A stretch of 64,000 nucleotides of DNA, from the NCBI GenBank assembly GCA_028692715.1, contig JAQUWU010000011.1, forward strand, positions 1-64,000. The letters run 5' to 3'. Every line of letters begins with the position of its first letter. Position 1 is the stretch's first letter. Under the pieces are notes generated by a model, which did no database searches, was not told the origin of the DNA, and saw only the letters and a list, made by a program, of their open reading frames with translations. This document shows positions 19,567 through 28,451 of this stretch, piece after piece. The stretch is from Paludibacter sp. (lineage in GTDB: Bacteria > Bacteroidota > Bacteroidia > Bacteroidales > Paludibacteraceae). Position numbers and translations under genes: made by a program.

Positions 19567-21363
19567 ATGAAGAAAATAGTAATTATATTTATCGTTTTTG
19601 CTGCGTTTATGACGGCTTGCAAAGACCCTTTCCTGAATTCATCATTCATTGATAAAACCAATACAAATCTTGAACTTTCAAACGCCGAATATTTACAAAA
19701 ATATAGCGAGAAGTATAGTAAATGGATTGAATTATTGAAATATGCAAATATGTATAATGCTTTAAATGATGCATCATCTAATTCAACACTTTTTGCCCCT
19801 GACAACGATGCGGTAACCCGCTTCCTCGAATGGAAGGGCGTAAACTCTGTTCAGGAACTAGATAAAGAATATGCTCGAAACGTTGCTAAAGTCCATATAT
19901 TAAAAGGGATTTTAAGGGAAAACGAATTTATTGTAGATGTTGAAGCGGGCTCTATTCCAGTATTAACTCTGTTTGGGTCATATCTTACAACTTCCTACGG
20001 ACATAAGAATTATGATGTGGATGACGAGTTCCTTAACAATATCGTTTTGGAGGATTCTCTTAATATCTACCTTAACAATCAAGCTAAAGTAGCCAATTTA
20101 GGACGTGCCGATACAACCGTAAACGGAAGAGTTTACACACTGGAAGAAGTAATCCGACCACTTTCAGAAACCATGGTGGATGTACTCAAAACGTATGATT
20201 ATTATAAAATATTTGTGGAAGCTGCTGAAAAATCAGGCTATGATAAAATTGTTTCAGTATATGCCGATACAATTACAAATATTGATGGAAGTATTTCTAT
20301 TACCGACAAGCGCTTTACTTGTTTTGCAGTACCTGATCAAGTGTTTAACGATGCAGGAATTCAGTCATTCAGTGATTTAGCTGCGTATTTGCACGCTGGT
20401 AGCGATTATACGAGTCCCGATAATGAAGTTTATAAATATATAGCATACCACTATTTAGGACAATCATATCTAAAAGCAACCTTGTCTAAAATTAAAACGG
20501 AAGGAGAAGTTAAAATTTACGACACCAAACTTACTGGAAACGTCATAACAGTGCAGGTTGACAATGGATTGGTAAAAATTAATAATTTAGCTACAGTTAT
20601 TAGAAGCAATATAAAGGCCCGAAATGGCATTATTTATAAAATAGATAACATATTACCTGTATTTGAACCGAATCCACAACGAGTGAGCTGGGACTTTTGC
20701 AATACATCTGATATTGAGTCATTTGTAAATGCTTATGGAGCGTCAAAAAGTTTAGGTGAATTGTTTTCTGCACCAATTTCAAATAAGGAATATCAAATAG
20801 ATTTAAGTTTGGATAAAATTGAAGGAAATTTTGGAACTGTTTCTTCCTTTACTTATAATGCTACTGCATCAAAAACATCTACTAGATCGTGGCGTACAGT
20901 GGGCTTCTTTAAATGTTCGTATCTAAGTTCTGCTTTAAAAGATGTAAATAAATATGGTGCCTACATGGATAATTTATTTATTCTCAATTTGGGATATGCA
21001 GGTAGTATTACTATGAAAACACCTACTATTATCAAAGGTAAATACAAGGTAGTGTTATACTATGCTGGTGCCCCGGGGCTTAAAACTTTTTATACAAATG
21101 GAAGTAACACCCGGTTTAATTTAGACGATTATCAGAAATTAATATATATGTGGAAAGGAATTCCAACAACATTTGTTGATGAAGCAAATAGAACAAATAT
21201 TAATGCTAATGGCATAGCCTCTGAAGTTTTATGGGACGAGATTACTTTTGACGCATCGGGTGTACATACTTTCAAAGCAACAATGATGGATATTAATGCT
21301 AAGACAAACGGAAGTTATCGACAGATGTGGGATTATTTGGAATTTATTCCGATTGTTGAATAA
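19567..21363 (+). CDS. FAS1 domain lipoprotein, second
   Basis: This 598-residue lipoprotein starts at 19567 (signal ending FMTACKDPF), although an ATG nine bases earlier is possible. FAS1 pattern is visible in STLFAPDNDAVTRFLEW near residue 75, VAKVHILKGIL near 100, and a second module with FTCFAVPDQVFNDAGIQS near 250. The C-terminal 200 residues look like a beta-sandwich with GKYKVVLYYAGAPG and a final EFIPIVE. It sits between SusD and another FAS1 gene, so it probably joins the same surface complex. It ends 20 bases before the next start. The ligand is unknown. Confidence 0.78.
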   Translation: MKKIVIIFIVFAAFMTACKDPFLNSSFIDKTNTNLELSNAEYLQKYSEKYSKWIELLKYANMYNALNDASSNSTLFAPDNDAVTRFLEWKGVNSVQELDKEYARNVAKVHILKGILRENEFIVDVEAGSIPVLTLFGSYLTTSYGHKNYDVDDEFLNNIVLEDSLNIYLNNQAKVANLGRADTTVNGRVYTLEEVIRPLSETMVDVLKTYDYYKIFVEAAEKSGYDKIVSVYADTITNIDGSISITDKRFTCFAVPDQVFNDAGIQSFSDLAAYLHAGSDYTSPDNEVYKYIAYHYLGQSYLKATLSKIKTEGEVKIYDTKLTGNVITVQVDNGLVKINNLATVIRSNIKARNGIIYKIDNILPVFEPNPQRVSWDFCNTSDIESFVNAYGASKSLGELFSAPISNKEYQIDLSLDKIEGNFGTVSSFTYNATASKTSTRSWRTVGFFKCSYLSSALKDVNKYGAYMDNLFILNLGYAGSITMKTPTIIKGKYKVVLYYAGAPGLKTFYTNGSNTRFNLDDYQKLIYMWKGIPTTFVDEANRTNINANGIASEVLWDEITFDASGVHTFKATMMDINAKTNGSYRQMWDYLEFIPIVE

Positions 21364-21383
21364 AAATGAAAAATGAAGAATAT

Positions 21384-23192
21384 ATGAAACGATTTAAAAT
21401 TCATGACCTTATACCTTTGTGCTTATTATTGCTCTTGTTTAGTACATTCTCCTGTAACGATTCGTGGGATAATTATTATTCTGCAAGTAACAAAATATCG
21501 GATAATGTGGAGATCTATCCGGGTAATATTGAAGCGTATATAAAAAGTCAAACTGATTTGACGTCGATATCATCTCTATTTAAAGATTATGGTGTTTTCG
21601 ACAGCATTCAGGGAACGAAAGAGTATACTATTTTTGTATGTAATAATGATATATTGAGTGCAAGCACCTCATTTGATAAAGCATCATTTGTCAAAAACTC
21701 TGTTTCTGATATTTCTATCTCTCCTTCAAAACTGAAGGATGGTTTAGGTATTGCGACTCGTCTAGGAAAAAATGTCTGGGTAACTACTAAAGATAATGGC
21801 GAAATTTATTTAGATAATTTTAAGCTGGAAAAACTGGTTAAAACATCGAACGGATACATATATTACGTTGGAGGTGTTATTCCAGTTCGTCAGTCTATTT
21901 ATGAATACTTTGAATCATTGGGAGATAATTACTCTTATTTTAAATCTATTGTTCAACGTTACGAGGAGAAAGTATTTGACAATGACAAAAGTATTCCTAT
22001 TTCAATTGATCTAATGGGAAATACGGTGTATGACACTGTCTTAATTGCTAAAAACACACTTATTGACCGATATGATGATAGAGGATTGAAAACCTGGGAT
22101 ATGTTCTCAGAAGATTTTTTATCGACAATGTTTATACCTTCAAACGCACTAATAACAGCTGCCATCAATCAAGCGATGATAAATGTTCCTATTTGGCTGA
22201 ATCGTGCTGCAACTTCTGCAGATAAACTGAAGTTTGAGGATTGGATAGTAAGAGCCTGTTTCGTTAATAGACGATTAGATGAGGATGTTGTAGCGCCTTC
22301 CGCAGTTGAAGATGTTTTATGTGTAGATGGTTACCTTGAAAAGATTAACGTTGCACAGGATGTGAAAACTTATGAGGAGATTGACCCGGCTGTTTGGCGT
22401 CCATCGGTTCAAAAAGTAGACATTAATAATCCTGTTCAATTAAGTAATGGAAATGTGTATTATTGTACGCAGTTAAAAATTCCAAACCATATTGTTATTT
22501 ATAGAGTAAAATCTAAATTTTATGAATTGTGGGGAGCAATGACTGATCCTCAAAAGGCAAAATATTTTCGCTGGACAAATTGGATCGATCCATTAATTAT
22601 TAATGATGCACAAACTTCTTTTACCTTGTCCGAAACATTGCCAACTATGTATTATCATGTACTGGCAGCTATACCAAGTGAGCAGGCAAGACTAGATTCT
22701 GCTGTTTGTAGTGTAACCTATGATGGATTACTTTATAATTCAACTACAAAAAAAATGGCAGAAGTAAATTTACCTGCAGGTGAATACTATTTGCGTATGG
22801 GCTTTAAACACAGCTTACGCTATTCAATTAATATTTATTTCAACGACAGATTGTTGGTCAAGGATATGTTGCTTTTTGCTCAGGGGTCTAATTTCCATTT
22901 CGACAGAGGCTCGGTGAGCTCGGTGGATTATTACGGTAGTTCTTCTATTGGTTTCCCCGAAGGATATAACTGGAGAGACTGGATTGAACAAAACGAAAAA
23001 GCAGTTGCATACGATACTGATGGCTATCAGGTGGCAATAGTAACCATTCCAAAGGATGGAAATTTTACCATTACTATATCGTCGAAGGATAATTCTTATT
23101 TGTTTCTCAATCCTGCAGATCGATCTAAAAATAATGTCTCTCAGCTTATGATGTATCATTGGTGTCTAAGACCCACAACCAAAAATTATTAA
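21384..23192 (+). CDS. FAS1-like lipoprotein, third
   Basis: This 602-residue lipoprotein uses a start at 21384, giving a signal that ends in FSTFSCNDSW. The FAS1 pattern is weaker than in the two earlier proteins: KEYTIFVCNNDILSAS near residue 70, SNGYIYYVGGVIPVRQSIYE near 155 and LSTMFIPSNALITAAIN near 245. The C-terminal part resembles a beta-sandwich, with AEVNLPAGEYYLRMGFKHS near 470. Length and layout match the gene before it, so the two are probably old tandem paralogues. The next gene is a SusC-like transporter starting 20 bases later. Role as an accessory binding protein of the second SusCD pair is inference. Confidence 0.68.
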   Translation: MKRFKIHDLIPLCLLLLLFSTFSCNDSWDNYYSASNKISDNVEIYPGNIEAYIKSQTDLTSISSLFKDYGVFDSIQGTKEYTIFVCNNDILSASTSFDKASFVKNSVSDISISPSKLKDGLGIATRLGKNVWVTTKDNGEIYLDNFKLEKLVKTSNGYIYYVGGVIPVRQSIYEYFESLGDNYSYFKSIVQRYEEKVFDNDKSIPISIDLMGNTVYDTVLIAKNTLIDRYDDRGLKTWDMFSEDFLSTMFIPSNALITAAINQAMINVPIWLNRAATSADKLKFEDWIVRACFVNRRLDEDVVAPSAVEDVLCVDGYLEKINVAQDVKTYEEIDPAVWRPSVQKVDINNPVQLSNGNVYYCTQLKIPNHIVIYRVKSKFYELWGAMTDPQKAKYFRWTNWIDPLIINDAQTSFTLSETLPTMYYHVLAAIPSEQARLDSAVCSVTYDGLLYNSTTKKMAEVNLPAGEYYLRMGFKHSLRYSINIYFNDRLLVKDMLLFAQGSNFHFDRGSVSSVDYYGSSSIGFPEGYNWRDWIEQNEKAVAYDTDGYQVAIVTIPKDGNFTITISSKDNSYLFLNPADRSKNNVSQLMMYHWCLRPTTKNY

Positions 23193-23212
23193 TCAATAAA
23201 TAAGGCGTAAAT

Positions 23213-26113
23213 ATGAAGAAAAGTAAAATTGTTGAGATTAATAAAGGACGCTATCACTTGCGTGTCGTTATTTTGCTGATTGCCTTATTGCCCGGTATTA
23301 TTATGCAATCACAAATAAAAGACTCAACCGATGTATTCCGGTTAGCCGTTTCTAATGAAAATTTCAACAAGAAATTAAGCTTAGATTTGGCAATTCAGGA
23401 CAAAATACCCGGATTACTTCTAGTCGGAAAAAGTGGCATGCCGAATGAAGGAGCCTTTCTGAACTATCGTGGAATACATACATTTACTGCCTCCAATTCT
23501 CCGTTGGTAGTCATCAATGGTATTCCATATTTTGGAAATGAAGATGTATCTAAAGTAATTAACGGTTATTCACGAAGCATATTTTCATCTTTAAATGTCA
23601 ATGATATAAAGAAGGTTAGCTTATTGAATGGTTCTGAAGCTGCAATGTATGGTTCGTTAGGTTCAAACGGTGTGCTTTTAATTGAAACTGAACAAGCTAC
23701 GTCTAACAATTTAGATACCAAAATATCTTTCTCCGGACAATATGGAATACGTACACCTAATCGTACAATACCAACCTTGGGAATTGCTGATTATAAGAAC
23801 TATATGCAGGATATCGGGACAACCCGCTATGGAAGTTTATCTTCTTTAGTTAAAGATTACCCGTTTCTAGAAAATGCCGACAACTATTACACTTATTTAT
23901 TTAATAATAATACGGATTGGTTTTCTCAGATTCAGTCACAGGCTTTTGTTACTGATAATGTATTTCGTGTAGAAGGAGGAGATGCTATAGCAAAATATAA
24001 TATGTCTTTTGGTTATACTTCAGATGGCGGAGTTATGGGACAAACAAAGAGCGACCGCTACCATACATTAATTAATACCAATATTTTGGTAAGCAGAAAA
24101 GTCGATATTTTTGCAAATGTGGGGTTGGCATATACTACTAGTAAACTTCTTGAGCAAGGTTTAAGCAACGAAACTAATCCTATACTAGCTGCTTCGTTAG
24201 CAATGCCAATTATTAGTCCCTTTAAAAAAGAGTCGAATGGAAATATATTAAATCGTTATGCTTATTATAACGAATGGAATGTAAATGCAAATCCAACTTT
24301 TGAATACGATAATGTTAGTAATCCTTTAGCAATCGTAAATACTGTTTTGGGAACTGATAAAATATATGATGCTAACATCCGTTTGGGATTAAATTATCAT
24401 GCAAACCGCTTTCTTACATTTACTGGATTACTAAACATCAATATTAATTATACCGAAGAAAGTAATTTTATCCCAGGAATAACCGACCATGCAATTATTC
24501 CTCAATACTTTGGAGAAGGTTTTAATACTGTTCGTAGAGGAGTAATGCAAAGCAGGTCTGATTTTTATGCATTGAATGCAGTATATAAAAGAAAATTCAA
24601 TTCAGTTCACGATTTTAAAGGTACTGCAGGAGTTCGTTACTTTGGTCAAAAAATGGAAACTGATCTTGGTTCAGGGTATAATACCTCTAACGATTATTAT
24701 TCATCATTAGATCATGTTACTGAAAACGAGAGAATTGATGGGAATAATGTGGAGTATAAATGGTTGAATTATTATGTTAACGGAGATTATACATTTAATA
24801 GAATTTTGAAAGCTAATTTAAATGTAGCACTAGATGGTTCTTCTGTTTCGGGAATTGATGCACCTCGTTTCAATATATTCCCATCACTTGGAGTTACTGG
24901 TGTTTTAGGCAATCTGGATATTTTACCCGATGCGGTTTCTTTACTTAACCTTACTGCAGAAGTAAGTAGAACAGGAAATAGTCGTTTCTCATCAAATTAT
25001 GCTAAAAACTACTATCAAAATTCAAATTTATTCAATTTGGGTACAATAGTAAGACAAAATGTTCCGAATACGAACCTTCAATGCGAAAAAAATAATCAAA
25101 TTGAGTTTGGAGTTGATGTGGCTTTATTTAAAAGTCTGATTGATTTGCATGCAAACTATTATTTTGCTAAATCAACTGATTTGTTAGTTGCTCGTAGTAT
25201 TTCAAGTGTATATGGATCAGCAGAATATTACGATAATACAGGGAGTATTGCAACTCAGGGAATGGAAATAATGCTACGTTTTTATCCCGTCAAAACAAAG
25301 GATTTTGATTGGAGTATTAGCGGAACAATTGCTAATGCAAAAAGCAAAATTGTTGCATTGGGAAATACTGATGAACTCACAATGAGCTTTAAACAATATA
25401 ATAATGACGATGTAACGATTATGATGAAGAAGGGTGAGTCACCCTATCAATTTTACGGATACCTGACTGATGGTGTTTATTCGACGACTTCAGAAGCAAA
25501 TGCTTCGGGTTTGACAAATATTTACGGTGAATCGGTACAGGCTGGTGATACTAAGTTTGTAAACGTAAATGATAATGATAATCTAATCAATGCAAATGAC
25601 AAGGTGTTGCTTGGTTCTGCAACTCCGGATTTCTTTGGAAAACTAAATACAACTTTCCGTTATAAAAAAATATCTTTTTCTGCAGATTTTGGCTATTCAG
25701 TTGGAAACAAGGCGTATAACGCTGTTCGTAGAGAGTTAGAATCGATGTCTACATTTAACAACCAATCGGAACCTGTGCTTAATCGTTGGCAGGTTGAAGG
25801 GCAGAATGCAGCCTTGCCAAGAGCCGTTTATGGTGACCCTGCAGGAAACAATGTTTTCTCTGACCGTTGGATTGAAGATGCATCATATATAAAATTACGG
25901 AATTTAACTTTACAGTATGATTTTGGCAAATTACTCAATATCTGCCAAAGTGGAACAATATATATAACCGGAGATAATGTGTTAACGTTTACCAAATACT
26001 TAGGTAGCGACCCAGAGTTCTCTTATTCGACGGCTGATTTCATGCAAGGTTTTGATTACGCCAAAGTAGCAAGACCTAAGACAATACAAGTTGGTTTTCA
26101 ATTATATTTCTAA
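23213..26113 (+). CDS. Short SusC-like TonB-dependent transporter
   Basis: This 966-residue protein is clearly SusC-type. The plug shows LNYRGIHTFTASNSPLVVIN near residue 85 and MYGSLGSNGVLLIETEQ near 145; late barrel strands include FSDRWIEDASYIKLRNLTLQ near 885, and the C-terminus ends in VGFQLYF. It goes from the signal peptide (VILLIALLPGIIMQSQ) almost straight into the plug, so it lacks the carboxypeptidase-D-like domain that the SusC at 14688 has. Loss of that module is seen in some SusC homologues and may change how TonB engages it. It is paired with the SusD homologue that follows. Two different SusCD pairs in one operon suggest two ligand sizes or types. Confidence 0.9.
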   Translation: MKKSKIVEINKGRYHLRVVILLIALLPGIIMQSQIKDSTDVFRLAVSNENFNKKLSLDLAIQDKIPGLLLVGKSGMPNEGAFLNYRGIHTFTASNSPLVVINGIPYFGNEDVSKVINGYSRSIFSSLNVNDIKKVSLLNGSEAAMYGSLGSNGVLLIETEQATSNNLDTKISFSGQYGIRTPNRTIPTLGIADYKNYMQDIGTTRYGSLSSLVKDYPFLENADNYYTYLFNNNTDWFSQIQSQAFVTDNVFRVEGGDAIAKYNMSFGYTSDGGVMGQTKSDRYHTLINTNILVSRKVDIFANVGLAYTTSKLLEQGLSNETNPILAASLAMPIISPFKKESNGNILNRYAYYNEWNVNANPTFEYDNVSNPLAIVNTVLGTDKIYDANIRLGLNYHANRFLTFTGLLNININYTEESNFIPGITDHAIIPQYFGEGFNTVRRGVMQSRSDFYALNAVYKRKFNSVHDFKGTAGVRYFGQKMETDLGSGYNTSNDYYSSLDHVTENERIDGNNVEYKWLNYYVNGDYTFNRILKANLNVALDGSSVSGIDAPRFNIFPSLGVTGVLGNLDILPDAVSLLNLTAEVSRTGNSRFSSNYAKNYYQNSNLFNLGTIVRQNVPNTNLQCEKNNQIEFGVDVALFKSLIDLHANYYFAKSTDLLVARSISSVYGSAEYYDNTGSIATQGMEIMLRFYPVKTKDFDWSISGTIANAKSKIVALGNTDELTMSFKQYNNDDVTIMMKKGESPYQFYGYLTDGVYSTTSEANASGLTNIYGESVQAGDTKFVNVNDNDNLINANDKVLLGSATPDFFGKLNTTFRYKKISFSADFGYSVGNKAYNAVRRELESMSTFNNQSEPVLNRWQVEGQNAALPRAVYGDPAGNNVFSDRWIEDASYIKLRNLTLQYDFGKLLNICQSGTIYITGDNVLTFTKYLGSDPEFSYSTADFMQGFDYAKVARPKTIQVGFQLYF

Positions 26114-26178
26114 TTAGTCATGAAACTCCCGCTTTTATGGGACGAGTTCGAAACTATTTTAAAAACAAATATTATCGT

Positions 26179-27867
26179 ATGAAAAACATAGTAAAAATTT
26201 TCTGTATACTAAGTGTGCTTGCGTTTACATCTTGTGATGATTTTTTCGATACTGACCCTGATAATATCATCAATGCGAGTGAATATATTTCAAAAAACGA
26301 TGAAGCATATAAAGGATTCATGGGAATACTTACCCGAATGCAAGCTGCTGGTGATCAGGCTATATTTTTGACTGATACGCGTGGAGATTATCTGGAAATA
26401 ACACCTAATGCACCAATTGAATTACAAAACATCTATAATTACGAAGAAACAAATGGAAACGAATATGCTGACCCAACTTGCTATTATTCAGTAATTAGTG
26501 CTTGTAACGACTTCATAGCAAAAATTGGAGAATATAAGGAAAAACGTGCAGCGGGTCTTGATGAAAAAACATTGACAGACTATAATGCAATGGTAAGTTC
26601 TGCCTTACGAATTAAGGTTTGGGCATATTACACCTTGGGTCGAATTTATGGGAAAGCAGTATGGTATGATAGCCCTCTAAATAGTCTTACAAATTTAAAT
26701 GATGCAAGTGTGTTTACGAGATTGAACGATATGACTTCTATAGTAAATGCATGTATCAATTTGCTAGATAACGGCATTCAACAAAATGGAGAAACAATAC
26801 CCGCTGATATTATCATGAATTGGGTAGCTTACCTAGACCCCGAAACTCAGAACGAAATTCAATATGCAGCATGGCAGTATCTGACTCCAAATTTTTTGTT
26901 ACTTCGTAGCGAATTGTTATCGTGGAGAGGATCTGATGCAGACTGGTTATGGATGCGTGATAATATTCTTGCATTCCTTTATAAAACTCATACTGATCTT
27001 ACAAATTCAAGTGGATCTTACATGTATTCTTGTTGTATTCCATTTACTGACAAGTATCAGGCAATGTTTTTTACCGAACGTATTGGCAATAACCTTCAAT
27101 TGGTATCAAGCGTAATGTACGATTATGAAAATCAGCAGGTTAATAGATTAGTGCAATATTTTTGTCCTGATTATCCTGGAGGAGGATATTATTTGCGTCC
27201 TTCTGAATATGCAATTAGCAAATACATTGAAGAAGATGTGCGTAGTTTTACTCAACGCCTGGTAATGAATAATATAAATGGTCAAATAAGTTTCTCAAAA
27301 TACTTCTATTCCCGTGGTTCATATCTTAGAACAAAAGTATTTGAAATTATGCCTTCAGTTCTCTTACAGCGAGGACATGATTTCCACTTCTTGTTGGCCG
27401 AGGCCGAAAATCATTTAGGAAATTGGCGACAAGCCGAATGCATCCTGAATATGGGATTGACAAATGAATTCCCCTATGTTACATCTCTTCCTACTGATTG
27501 GAATACGAATTATACTTCCTGGTTTAATGATAATGGAGGATACGGTGATATTGGTATTGTTGGTTGTGTGCGTGGTAGAATTCATCCATTACCTAAACCT
27601 ACAGATGCTGACTATAACATTACAGAACAGGAACGCCAAAAAATATACGATTTAGCTTTAGCCGATGAATACTTGCTGGAGTACACCGGTGAAGGAAAAT
27701 CATATAGTTATCTGGTGAAAATGGCTGAACGTTACGGACACGATGGCTCAATCGTTGCCGATAGGGTATGTCCTAAATATCCTGACACAAAACAACCGGC
27801 TATTCGTGCAAATATCGAAGCAGGTGGATATTGGGTAAATTGGAATTTAATTGGTGATAACAAATAA
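26179..27867 (+). CDS. SusD-like surface lipoprotein, second pair
   Basis: This 562-residue protein starts at 26179, giving a lipobox signal (SVLAFTSCDDFFDTDP); an upstream ATG at 26137 would add a charged leader and is unlikely. SusD features are the early DDFFDTDPDN stretch, RIKVWAYYTLGRIYGKAVW near residue 155, FHFLLAEAENHLGNWRQAE near 405 and DEYLLEYTGEGKSYSYLVK near 500. The last replaces the more usual ERRxEFxGEGxRWxDL motif, so this is a divergent member. It should act as the lid of the short SusC directly upstream. The gene is followed 47 bases later by a broken beta-helix gene. Confidence 0.85.
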   Translation: MKNIVKIFCILSVLAFTSCDDFFDTDPDNIINASEYISKNDEAYKGFMGILTRMQAAGDQAIFLTDTRGDYLEITPNAPIELQNIYNYEETNGNEYADPTCYYSVISACNDFIAKIGEYKEKRAAGLDEKTLTDYNAMVSSALRIKVWAYYTLGRIYGKAVWYDSPLNSLTNLNDASVFTRLNDMTSIVNACINLLDNGIQQNGETIPADIIMNWVAYLDPETQNEIQYAAWQYLTPNFLLLRSELLSWRGSDADWLWMRDNILAFLYKTHTDLTNSSGSYMYSCCIPFTDKYQAMFFTERIGNNLQLVSSVMYDYENQQVNRLVQYFCPDYPGGGYYLRPSEYAISKYIEEDVRSFTQRLVMNNINGQISFSKYFYSRGSYLRTKVFEIMPSVLLQRGHDFHFLLAEAENHLGNWRQAECILNMGLTNEFPYVTSLPTDWNTNYTSWFNDNGGYGDIGIVGCVRGRIHPLPKPTDADYNITEQERQKIYDLALADEYLLEYTGEGKSYSYLVKMAERYGHDGSIVADRVCPKYPDTKQPAIRANIEAGGYWVNWNLIGDNK

Positions 27868-27914
27868 TCTTACAATAAATTAAATAATCAACAATCAATT
27901 CAATCAAAAAAATC

Positions 27915-28272
27915 ATGAAAAAAATCATGAAAAAAATCAACTATTTACTTTTGCTTTTTGCAATTGTGACTTCTTTAAGCCTTCAGGCAAGACAAGTTTT
28001 AGTGAGCGCAACAGCTGCTTTTCAAACAGCTTTTAATAGTGCCGTGGATAAAGATACTATCTCTCGCATCAGGGATTTACGCTACGGGTAATGCTTTAAG
28101 ATTTCCGCTAATAGGAGTGGCTGTAGTTCAATCTTCCAATATTGATAGTATGGCCACTATTCAGATGAACATGTTGGCTACTGCTAATGACTCAATTAAC
28201 CACCGAAGTTTGATTTTTGTAGCTGAATATTTCTATATTTTAAAATATAAAAGTCCAATACATTCTTTATAA
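27915..28272 (+). pseudogene. Truncated, frameshifted copy of the downstream beta-helix gene
   Basis: The 5' part encodes a signal peptide and start much like those of the intact gene at 28452: SLSLQARQVLVSATAAFQT against SISLQARTLVVNSTSTLQT. Homology continues to KDTIS, then the frame is lost; a second frame continues with LASGIYATGNALRFP and VVQSSNIDSMATIQMNM, matching GLIVLQSANIDSMAILQMEM in the intact protein. After about residue 100 the similarity stops and a stop follows at 28270-28272. It is thus a 5' fragment with one frameshift and a missing 3' end, left by a tandem duplication. Two ATG starts (27915, 27927) lie in a repeated AAAAATCATG stretch. Confidence 0.75.
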
Positions 28273-28451
28273 GTAGGTTAAAATAATGATTTATGACATT
28301 TTTCGTTTGCGATTTCAATTTTTAAAGTTGAAATGATTTTCAAAATTTTGATGATTATCTTTGCTTTTGCTTTTATTTGCTTTTTTTTATTGCTTTATAT
28401 ATTTATTTTTATCTTTATAGCTCTTTAATGTATAATTAAATAATATCTATT
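28273..28451 (+). promoter_or_regulatory. T-rich gap with a -7 box ahead of the beta-helix gene
   Basis: This 179-base non-coding gap is strongly T-rich on the + strand. TATCTTTG at 28356-28363 fits TAnnTTTG and would start a transcript about 80 bases before the 28452 gene. The upstream TTG at 28328-28330 is slightly too far for a standard -33 element. The gene may therefore be transcribed separately from the SusCD operon. Confidence 0.4.
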
